Shown here piece after piece: positions 23,781 to 29,986 of a DNA stretch of 46,143 nucleotides. Each line of letters begins with the position of its first letter. Position 1 is the stretch's first letter. The translations under genes and the position numbers were made by a program. This stretch comes from Microcaldota archaeon (GTDB lineage: Archaea > Micrarchaeota > Micrarchaeia > Anstonellales > Bilamarchaeaceae). Location of the stretch: contig JAUWMC010000004.1 of the NCBI GenBank assembly GCA_030613375.1, forward strand, positions 1 to 46,143. Direction: 5' to 3'. Below the pieces are notes generated by a model. The model ran no database searches, was not told the DNA's origin, and worked only from the letters and a program-made list of their open reading frames with translations.

Positions 23781-24167
23781 TTAGGTTGCTAAACAAATTG
23801 TGGACAAGTATATGTGAACTACTCCAGTAATTCCATATACTAGTAGAAACAATAGAATTTTTGAGGCCATACTCTCGATCCTAAGTTTATTCCGGAAATG
23901 AGAAAGCCTTGGAGTCAAAACTGCGAAAGAGGCTACTGTCCAGGCAAAAAAATTAAAGACCATTTCCTGCTCATTTGGACAATCACTATACGCATGGTGT
24001 GCCCCGAGTATTACGCCAAGAGCTAAGAATACAAGGAGGATTAGGGCGACCACCCTAACCTTCATAGAAAAATTTGATGCAGTAAAGGCTAGACTATTAA
24101 GGGGGGGATCATCTGTGTACCTAAACCAGCCATTTAGTCTTTCCTGTTTCTTTTTGCCTGTGGCCAT
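23781..24167 (-). CDS. Membrane protein, 128 aa
   Basis: A protein with a basic N-terminus (MATGKKKQERLNGWF) and three likely membrane helices (about 37-57, 70-86 and 102-124). No recognised family. The ATG at 24,167 lies 26 nt from ATTAAAATTC read on the minus strand (centre near 24,193), giving a leaderless start. The DNA in front of it contains a CCCCTTTCTCCAAGGCTT block that recurs upstream of other minus-strand genes in this window. Confidence 0.55.
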   Translation of the reverse strand: MATGKKKQERLNGWFRYTDDPPLNSLAFTASNFSMKVRVVALILLVFLALGVILGAHHAYSDCPNEQEMVFNFFAWTVASFAVLTPRLSHFRNKLRIESMASKILLFLLVYGITGVVHIYLSTICLAT

Positions 24168-24170
24168 AGG

Positions 24171-24826
24171 AATCCTACTCTGCCAAACATTAAAATTCTT
24201 GCCTTTGAAGCCTTGGAGAAAGGGGAAAAATTAGTGCTTCAGAATTAGATGAGGTTTGCATGACGATCACTTTTGATGATGCAAAAGAATTGAATGCGGT
24301 TCCGGAGGAGATCCTACGTAAAGCAGCCAGGGTTTCCCTCTCAGCAGGGCTTAGGGTGAAATTCGCAACTCCGATTACAAGCAATAACTTCATCAGGGTT
24401 GATGAATATTGTGAGCGCGCTCTTGGGCTAGGTGCATCCGGGCTTAAGTTCTATAGGTATATGCAGATTGGAAATGCTTCCCTGGGGCCTTCATTTGAAT
24501 TAAGCGCAAAACAGGAAAAGGAATTTTTTGCGCTTTTTGAAAAAGCAAGGCAAAAATACCCAAAAGAGATTCTTGAGATTTACTTATCTGGAGGTTTTTC
24601 CCCGCGTCCGGGAAGCAGGAATGAGTCGCTTGCGCTTCAAAGCCAGTTTTGCCCGGCTGGGGTGATGCTCTTTACAATGACCCCGGATAATCTTGTTTAT
24701 GGATGCCCATTCCTTATAGAAAAGGGGAATGAAATTGGGATTCTCAAAAAAGAAGGGATTTTTCTCTTTGAAGAGCCATCCAAAGCAGGAAGGGAAAAAT
24801 GCATTGTTTCTGGACAAAAGATATAA
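24171..24826 (+). pseudogene. Radical SAM/SPASM-type protein remnant, 5' truncated
   Basis: The main frame starts at 24,260 and gives 188 residues typical of the C-terminal half of a radical SAM protein: LKFYRYMQIGNAS, then CPAGVMLFTMTPDNLVYGCPF, a two-cysteine SPASM-like arrangement. The N-terminal half with the CxxxCxxC cluster is missing. Immediately upstream, 24,171-24,247 in another frame encodes LPNIKILAFEALEKGEKL, which could be more of the same protein before a frameshift, but this stretch also overlaps the promoter of the divergent membrane gene. It is most likely a decayed gene; translation of the 188-residue part from the ATG at 24,260 cannot be excluded. Confidence 0.6.
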
Positions 24827-24889
24827 TAACTACAAATAGTTAGGTTATGCTTTTTGTAGCCATATAAAAAGATTTTGCCAGAAATTTCT

Positions 24890-24973
24890 GTGCATACGAA
24901 CGTGCCTGAAGCGTTTAAGGCGTTTCATTCTAATGTGCTGATTCCTAAAAAAGGGGAAATACTGGAATTATGA
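24890..24973 (+). repeat. RNase J 3'-end repeat, copy B
   Basis: An 84-bp gap-free match to 21,807-21,890 with 11 differences, in frame, encoding VHTNVPEAFKAFHSNVLIP and on to LEL, ending in TGA instead of TAG. It follows the radical SAM remnant and directly precedes the next module. Confidence 0.9.
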
Positions 24974-24981
24974 AACACTGC

Positions 24982-25359
24982 TTAAGCTCCCATCTCCCCC
25001 AGTACTTTTTTCTTGAGATTGTCAGTATTATAGTGCACTAACAGGGCATATGCTCCAAAAGCAATAGGGAGAAGAGAAGTCACTGATAGTGCAGATGGGA
25101 ATGAGGTAATGGAAAGGCCAATAAAGAATGTCGTCAAGATAACGATGCCAAGCAGATAAACTTTGGATCCACCTGCAAACCTGGCTGCATATTTCCCCCC
25201 TTCAACTTCTTCAGGATAAAGTGCACATGAGCTGAAAAAGCTCTTGTTAACCAGCAAGTATTTTGCTGGCCCCTTTGAAGCTTTCTCTAATTTGAATTTC
25301 TTTTCCAGCTTCTTGATTGTCTTGTCCCACTCAGCCTTAGTGAATAGTTTATCTGACAT
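24982..25359 (-). CDS. Membrane protein, 125 aa
   Basis: The N-terminal 65 residues are soluble and lysine-rich (MSDKLFTKAEWDKTIKKLEKKF), followed by two membrane helices (about 70-90 and 95-112) and a short basic tail. No family recognised. The ATG at 25,359 is exactly 26 nt from the TAATTATAAT box centred at 25,385 on the minus strand, supporting leaderless translation from this start rather than the in-frame one at 25,380. Confidence 0.55.
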   Translation of the reverse strand: MSDKLFTKAEWDKTIKKLEKKFKLEKASKGPAKYLLVNKSFFSSCALYPEEVEGGKYAARFAGGSKVYLLGIVILTTFFIGLSITSFPSALSVTSLLPIAFGAYALLVHYNTDNLKKKVLGEMGA

Positions 25360-25374
25360 ACATGCACTTCGGAG

Positions 25375-25408
25375 AGGCAATAATTATAATACTGAGCATA
25401 GAAGCCTG
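25375..25408. promoter_or_regulatory. Shared promoter block, copy 1
   Basis: The block AGGCAATAATTATAATACTG and its continuation GAGCATAGAAGCCTG recurs at 32,454-32,485 with only a few changes. In both cases it provides a TATA box 26 nt before a minus-strand start codon. Here it also lies directly upstream of the plus-strand HAD gene. Confidence 0.6.
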
Positions 25409-25411
25409 AAC

Positions 25412-26092
25412 ATGGGAGAGTTCAAGGCTGTGCTTTTCGATTTAGATAATACGCTGCTGGATTTCTGGAGCTTTAAGCAGAAGGCCGCGAAAGCCGCGGC
25501 CAGGGCGATGATTAGGAAGGGATTGCCGGAGAAGGAAGGCAGGGTGTACAGGAAAATCTTTGAGGTGTATGATGAGTATGGGGTGGAATACCAGAAGACA
25601 TTCTACCAGGTGATACATCCGTACAGGCTGGAAGTGGGGCAGGCGGAGAGGATACAGCAGGCGGCGATAGTTGCGTACCTGAGGAGCAAGTTCAATTCAT
25701 TGAAGCCGTATCCGGGAGTAGTATCTACCCTGGGGAAGCTGAAAAAGAGGGCGAAGATAGGGATAGTGACCGATGCCCCAAGGAACAAGGCGTGGATGCG
25801 TTTGGTTCTTTCCAGGTTGGACAGGCTGTTTGAAACTGTAGTTACTACGGATGATACAAAAGTTAAGAAGCCGCACAGGGCTCCGTTTGAGGCTGCTTTA
25901 AGGAAACTTAGGGTGGAAGCTTCTGATGCGCTTTTTGTGGGCGATAATAATGACAGGGATATGCTGGGGGCGAAGAAATTAGGCATGAAGGTTTGTTTAG
26001 CTAAGTATGGGGAGAAATTTAAGAGAAATAAGAAAGTTAAGCTGGATTATGAGATTAAGGATTTTAGGGAATTACTGGAGATCGTTGGATAG
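25412..26092 (+). CDS. HAD-superfamily hydrolase (phosphoglycolate-phosphatase-like)
   Basis: A 226-residue HAD phosphatase. All four motifs are visible: DLDNTLLD (nucleophile D at about residue 10), VTDAP (motif II, near 119), VKKPHRAPF (motif III lysine) and FVGDNNDRDMLGAKKLG (motif IV acidic residues). A helical cap of about 80 residues follows motif I (C1 type). Substrate cannot be assigned. The frame is open upstream of the ATG at 25,412 but there is no ribosome site; the ATG directly follows the shared promoter block. GC content and codon choice are higher than in neighbouring modules. Confidence 0.85.
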   Translation: MGEFKAVLFDLDNTLLDFWSFKQKAAKAAARAMIRKGLPEKEGRVYRKIFEVYDEYGVEYQKTFYQVIHPYRLEVGQAERIQQAAIVAYLRSKFNSLKPYPGVVSTLGKLKKRAKIGIVTDAPRNKAWMRLVLSRLDRLFETVVTTDDTKVKKPHRAPFEAALRKLRVEASDALFVGDNNDRDMLGAKKLGMKVCLAKYGEKFKRNKKVKLDYEIKDFRELLEIVG

Positions 26093-26093
26093 A

Positions 26094-26190
26094 GAAAGGG
26101 GGAAAGCTGGAATTATAGTGGAAGCACCGGAAGCCTGCCCCCATCAGGTATTTAAATAAGGCGTGAGCAATAAATTCTAGGTGAAAGCCA
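26094..26190 (+). repeat. RNase J 3'-end plus leader repeat, copy D
   Basis: Starts two bases after the HAD stop. About 25 bp match the last RNase J codons (GAAAGGGG...CTGGAATTATAG), and the similarity then continues past the stop through GTGGAAGCACCGG, a TATTTAAATA box (26,149-26,158) and AGGTGAAAG to the next start codon. The whole 95 bp corresponds to 21,866-21,965 behind the parental gene. Confidence 0.85.
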
Positions 26191-26373
26191 ATGGGAGAAA
26201 ATGTAACTCTGGACATGATTTACCAAGAGCTAAAGGACATACGGAAAGACCTCTCGGTCCTTGAACATGCAGTGATACCAACAGAGAAACTTTCAGATGA
26301 AGAGTTTAAAGAGCACCTGAAAGACCTTGAGGATGCCCTTAAAGGCCCCAGGGCAAATTATAAAGCTGTTTAG
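26191..26373 (+). CDS. RelB-like antitoxin of a RelE-type pair
   Basis: A 60-residue acidic protein, a probable helical antitoxin, that begins MGENVTLDMIYQELKDIRKDL, continues with VLEHAVIPTEKLSDEEFKEH and ends in an unstructured basic tail. It is followed 10 bp later by a RelE/ParE-like toxin, the usual order. A strong TATA box (26,149-26,158) and an AGGTGA ribosome site precede it. Its leader matches that of the orphan antitoxin-like gene at 21,963. Confidence 0.75.
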   Translation: MGENVTLDMIYQELKDIRKDLSVLEHAVIPTEKLSDEEFKEHLKDLEDALKGPRANYKAV

Positions 26374-26383
26374 GAGTTTTTTC

Positions 26384-26650
26384 ATGTTTGATGTTCTGCT
26401 TGGTAAAAAACCTCAGAAATCATTTGGGCAATTGGATGAAAACACCAGGAAAAGGATATTTTCGGTTTTTGAAATTCTTGAGGTAAATCCCTGGCCTGCC
26501 CAAGATTTTGACCTTGCAAAAATAGAAAGCTTGGAAGACTGCTTTAGAATTCGTATTGGAAAATATCGGATCTGTTACCATGTAAATACAAACGCCAAGG
26601 AAATAACTGTGTATCGGATTGAAAAAAAGAAAGATTCTACTTATAAGTAA
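26384..26650 (+). CDS. RelE/ParE-family toxin
   Basis: An 88-residue protein with the RelE/ParE pattern: a short N-terminal strand (MFDVLLGKKPQKSFGQL), helix pair, then DLAKIES...CFRIRIGKYRICYHVN, the conserved L-R-I-G-x-Y-R-x-x-Y core, and a final strand (EITVYRIEKKKD). RelE-like toxins cut mRNA in the ribosomal A-site; ParE-like ones target gyrase. The basic residues and R in RIRIGKYR favour RelE, not proven. The ATG at 26,384 is chosen from family length. RNase J copy C follows 9 bp after the stop. Confidence 0.82.
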   Translation: MFDVLLGKKPQKSFGQLDENTRKRIFSVFEILEVNPWPAQDFDLAKIESLEDCFRIRIGKYRICYHVNTNAKEITVYRIEKKKDSTYK

Positions 26651-26659
26651 ATGTCAAAA

Positions 26660-26727
26660 CTGAGGCGTTTAAGGAGTTTCATTCAAATGTTTTGATTCCT
26701 AAGAAAGGGGAAAAGCTGAGATTATAG
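26660..26727 (+). repeat. RNase J 3'-end repeat, copy C
   Basis: A 68-bp gap-free match to 21,823-21,890 with about 10 differences, in frame, encoding EAFKEFHSNVLIPKKGEKL and ending in TAG. It follows the toxin gene. Confidence 0.88.
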
Positions 26728-26802
26728 CGGAAACCCAAAGTTTTTATAAAACAATAGACGAATTTGTAGCTAGGTGCAATTATACCTAAAAACAAAAACC
26801 TG

Positions 26803-27171
26803 GTGACTTCTGCAAAGATCTGTGCCGGATCAATTGGGTTGACTCTTATACTTATTGTGCTGTATTTACTGATTCCTGTCGCAATTTCTTTAATTACTGG
26901 AATTAGCCTTTCGGAGGCCAGCGAAGGAGAGCCCTCCAGCACGATCTCTGGCCTGATCGCAATCGGAGTATTTGTGCTGTTAATTTTTTCTGCAATCATA
27001 TTCTCAATTTGCGCATTGCTGATACTGATCGAAATTGTTACTGCAAATAAGAACATTAAATGGAAGATATTTTGGATCCTGGTTTGTGGCATATTTGGAA
27101 TATTCGGGATATTTGCTTATCTGTTCTGGGGGAGAAAGGGGGAAAGCTGGGATCCTAGCGAAAACACCTGA
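26803..27171 (+). CDS. Membrane protein with PLDc_N-like C-terminal helices
   Basis: A 122-residue protein with three hydrophobic helices (about 9-30, 48-75 and 87-109). The last part, WKIFWILVCGIFGIFGIFAYLFWGR, resembles the two-helix PLDc_N module found in bacteriocin-immunity-like and phospholipase D-associated membrane proteins. Start assignment is weak: the GTG at 26,803 is used because no ATG is in frame. The last dozen codons run into RNase J-repeat copy E, so its C-terminus appears to have been rewritten by the repeat. Confidence 0.5.
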   Translation: MTSAKICAGSIGLTLILIVLYLLIPVAISLITGISLSEASEGEPSSTISGLIAIGVFVLLIFSAIIFSICALLILIEIVTANKNIKWKIFWILVCGIFGIFGIFAYLFWGRKGESWDPSENT

Positions 27172-27174
27172 AGG
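27134..27174 (+). repeat. Degenerate RNase J 3'-end repeat, copy E
   Basis: GAAAGGGGGAAAGCTGG followed by a TAG and GAAAACACCTG aligns with the same part of copy D (GAAAGGGGGAAAGCTGG, TAGTGGAAGCACC). It is read in a different frame as the end of the membrane protein gene. Confidence 0.6.
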
Positions 27175-27231
27175 ATGGTGCTTGCTTCAATATAAAGATA
27201 AAGTGGGAAAGGTATAAATCTTGTTTGCAAC

Positions 27232-28872
27232 ATGAAAAAAGAGATGTATGCAATCAAGCTAATTGCCTTAGCCATATTCATCTCTTCGATTGTGAACTGC
27301 ATTAGTTTCTTGCAGATAACAAATGGCCCTCCTGGACACATCATCTACAATGATTTGGACATTACAACCACTACTCAGATATATGCGTCAGCAACCATCA
27401 CTGAAAACGCCATCGATAGCCCTGTTAAATCCTGTACGTTCTACCTAGATGGAGAAGAACATGCAACATCTGAACCCACTTATTATAATGAACACACAAA
27501 ATTATGCAGATTAGATGAGGGGATTCTCCTGCCTGCAGGATACCACACCATGAGGATATCTTTTGATGGTGGAAATACCATTCATGACCCAAAAATCATC
27601 TTCGTATATTCTCACAACAAAGAAACAGACCTTTCAGTCATACAAGAGAACATATCTCCTCATGGAACTGATTCGGATGCATATGATGGAATCCCATTCG
27701 TGATGAATTATAGAATTTCAGATGCTAGTGGAATAATCCAGGATTTGGAATATTACGTAACCTGGCATGTTGATGGGAAGGAATATGCAAGGCAGAGAGT
27801 TTTGCAGAAACGCCCAAGGGACCACCTAGTAGCCCAAGAGTTTTTGTTGGAAGGGGGAGTGCACACGATTTCAATCAGCATTGATGTGGAAAATGCCCTG
27901 CATGAATCAAACGAGAACAATAATGAACACAGCATGGAAATAAACGTATTTGAAAAACACCCCGGAAAAAAGATCTCCATCAGCATGATTGACCCCTTTC
28001 GTTTGAAACGCCCTTACCCCTACATTGCAAGATATCATGCTACATATTACGTGGCCAACATTGGGGAAGATGACATTGCAGGCCCGCTTACAATCAGAAT
28101 AATTAACTCTGGAGAAGAATCCAATATTACCATACCGTCATTAAACTCCGGAGAAGTGCTTGCATTTCCGGTTTCGTGTTCGGAGAAGGGGCGCAGCCCA
28201 TGTGCGCAAACAGTTGAGATAACGCCAGAAATCTCTGCCGAATCATTCTGGGAGATATATTCTAATAAACAAGGTAGCCTTTATGGATTTGTCTTACTTA
28301 ACTCAAATGACCCTACTGCAACCATTGAAGCACTATCATTTCCATCAAAAATTTGCAGCAATAGTCCATTCAAAATGGAATATTATGTCACCAATGCTGC
28401 ATACTTATCTGATAAGCACTCTAGCAACACCCCGGAACTGACTACAGACGTATTGATAGATGGGAGGGAAATATATTCTGCTAGTTATTCACTAAATGGG
28501 GAAAAGAGACAATTATTTTCAACTCCGAAGATTAGCTTGGAAGAGGGGTGCCATAACTTTTATGTGACAGCTGATTCTGAAGATGCCCTAATATCCAATG
28601 GGCCAAAGGAGGAGATGTTTTATGGTGATGGGGAAAGATATGGGCTGATTTGTGCAGAAAACTGCCTCACAACCGAAGAGAATCTAGAAACGGTTGAAGA
28701 ACTAGATGCGGTGGAAACAATAGCTGAAGTTGCAGAATTTAAGGAAAACCAAACTATTGCGGAGCCTCCCGATGTAAACAAAATTGATGGGGAAAAGAGT
28801 GCGGAAGAAGAAAGCTGCCTGCCTGCGTTTGTGCTGCTGGTTGGCCTTGTTGGATTGGCTTTCAGGACATAG
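27232..28872 (+). CDS. Secreted CARDB-like surface protein with ESCLPAF anchor
   Basis: A 546-residue predicted exported protein: signal peptide at residues 1-24, then several beta-sandwich units of CARDB/DUF11-like type (one typified by VDGKEYARQ...LLEGGVHTISISIDVENALHESNENNNEHS, the usual NNE motif), a linker rich in E, V and T, and a terminal ESCLPAF followed by a hydrophobic helix. The same terminal motif ends the protein at 1,604-2,197. It should be displayed on the cell surface. TATA-like GGTATAAATC (27,205-27,214) is about 24 nt before the ATG. Confidence 0.75.
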   Translation: MKKEMYAIKLIALAIFISSIVNCISFLQITNGPPGHIIYNDLDITTTTQIYASATITENAIDSPVKSCTFYLDGEEHATSEPTYYNEHTKLCRLDEGILLPAGYHTMRISFDGGNTIHDPKIIFVYSHNKETDLSVIQENISPHGTDSDAYDGIPFVMNYRISDASGIIQDLEYYVTWHVDGKEYARQRVLQKRPRDHLVAQEFLLEGGVHTISISIDVENALHESNENNNEHSMEINVFEKHPGKKISISMIDPFRLKRPYPYIARYHATYYVANIGEDDIAGPLTIRIINSGEESNITIPSLNSGEVLAFPVSCSEKGRSPCAQTVEITPEISAESFWEIYSNKQGSLYGFVLLNSNDPTATIEALSFPSKICSNSPFKMEYYVTNAAYLSDKHSSNTPELTTDVLIDGREIYSASYSLNGEKRQLFSTPKISLEEGCHNFYVTADSEDALISNGPKEEMFYGDGERYGLICAENCLTTEENLETVEELDAVETIAEVAEFKENQTIAEPPDVNKIDGEKSAEEESCLPAFVLLVGLVGLAFRT

Positions 28873-28920
28873 AGAAATGGAAGGATGATTAGAATTCTAC
28901 TGGAAGCACTGGAAACCTGG
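28870..28920 (+). repeat. Possible degenerate module end, copy F
   Basis: After the secreted-protein stop, TTAGAATTCTACTGGAAGCACTGGAAACCTGG resembles the post-stop part of the repeat in copy D (TATAGTGGAAGCACCGGAAGCCTG). Identity is weak and the coding part is not recognisable. Confidence 0.3.
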
Positions 28921-29024
28921 AGCTTCCGCTCAATTAAAAGGTGCGGGTTTGCAATCTAATTAGAAAGGGGTGTTTGGGAAAAACGAACGATCTGTTTAAA
29001 AATACTAAACAATATGTTTAGGAT

Positions 29025-29558
29025 ATGCGAACACTTATATCGAGCAAAAAGAGAAAAAAATTAATGCAATTAATACTGGAGAATCCGGAGAGAATTCCTG
29101 GGGTGCGGGAAGTGGCAAGGAAATCTGGGGTGAGCCCGGCATCTGCTTCCGTGCTCATGAACAGCCTGGGGAAGGACGAATTCATAAAGAAGGGGAAGCT
29201 GGACCTGGGAAACCCGGAGGTGAGGGCGCTCAAAACCCTCTTTAATGTGGAGAGGGCAGCGCCTGCGGTGGAAGTGCTTAGGAAAAAGATTCCTGGGGTG
29301 CAGGGAGTGGGAGTATTTGGGAGCTGGGCAAACGGAACCAACCTAAAAGACTCGGATATTGATGTATGGGTGAAGGTAGAGAAGGAGCCAGAAATGCTCA
29401 AGGCTGCGGAAGCGAGGAGGACGCTGGAAAAGAAACTGGGCGCAGGGGTGGACCTGGTGTTCCTGGATAAGAAAAGGGTGAAAGGGCACATGGAAAAGAA
29501 CCCGGTGTTTTACTTTTCGCTGCATTACTCAATTGTATTGTGGGGAGAGGGAGTATGA
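29025..29558 (+). CDS. Winged-helix/MNT nucleotidyltransferase fusion
   Basis: A 177-residue protein with an N-terminal winged-helix DNA-binding domain (about 1-65, VREVARKSGVSPASASVLMNSL as the recognition region) fused to a minimal nucleotidyltransferase. The catalytic motif is GS (99-100) followed by SDIDVW with D111 and D113. In MNT/HEPN toxin-antitoxin pairs the MNT protein AMPylates and silences the HEPN RNase; the fused winged helix suggests it also autoregulates the operon. Its stop overlaps the next start as ATGA. Confidence 0.85.
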   Translation: MRTLISSKKRKKLMQLILENPERIPGVREVARKSGVSPASASVLMNSLGKDEFIKKGKLDLGNPEVRALKTLFNVERAAPAVEVLRKKIPGVQGVGVFGSWANGTNLKDSDIDVWVKVEKEPEMLKAAEARRTLEKKLGAGVDLVFLDKKRVKGHMEKNPVFYFSLHYSIVLWGEGV

Positions 29559-29977
29559 TTACTCTTAAAGATTGCATTGAGCAGGGGATGATAAGGGAGA
29601 TTGCGCCTTCAATAGTGCAGGCAAAAAGCCAGATGGAAAAGGCGCAGGTGATGCTGGAAGAAGCGGAGAAGGCAGTGAAAAATGGGAGCCCGAACTCTGC
29701 GGTGCTTGCGGGGTACGCAGCGATGTTTGATGGGGCAATGGCGCTTTTGTTTAAGGATGGATATCGGGAAAGGAGCCATGCGTGTGTAGCAAGGTATTTG
29801 GAAGCGAATTATTCTGAGAAGCTGGGCATTTCTTTTGTGCATTTATTGGACGAATACCGGGAAAAGAGGCACAAGGTTTCGTATTCCTCTGAGTATTATC
29901 CTACTGTTGATGAGGCAAAAAACCTGGTGGAGTTTGCAGGAAAATTCCTGGAAAAAATAGAAAAATTGTTGGAGTAG
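29555..29977 (+). CDS. HEPN-domain protein, partner of the MNT protein
   Basis: A 140-residue four-helix protein of the HEPN fold. YREKRHKVSY (101-110) and DGYRERSH (68-75) are the conserved helices; the expected Rx(4-6)H RNase motif is present only as R102-x3-H106, so activity is uncertain. Start ATG at 29,555 overlaps the MNT stop by 4 bp (ATGA), with GGGAGAGGGAG as the ribosome site. Confidence 0.8.
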   Translation: MITLKDCIEQGMIREIAPSIVQAKSQMEKAQVMLEEAEKAVKNGSPNSAVLAGYAAMFDGAMALLFKDGYRERSHACVARYLEANYSEKLGISFVHLLDEYREKRHKVSYSSEYYPTVDEAKNLVEFAGKFLEKIEKLLE

Positions 29978-29986
29978 GGATTGAGC

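Noticed and set aside
21771-27174. CRISPR array reading of the repeated RNase J fragments
   Set aside because: Repeats are of different length, encode protein in frame, and are separated by 1-2 kb of genes instead of spacers.
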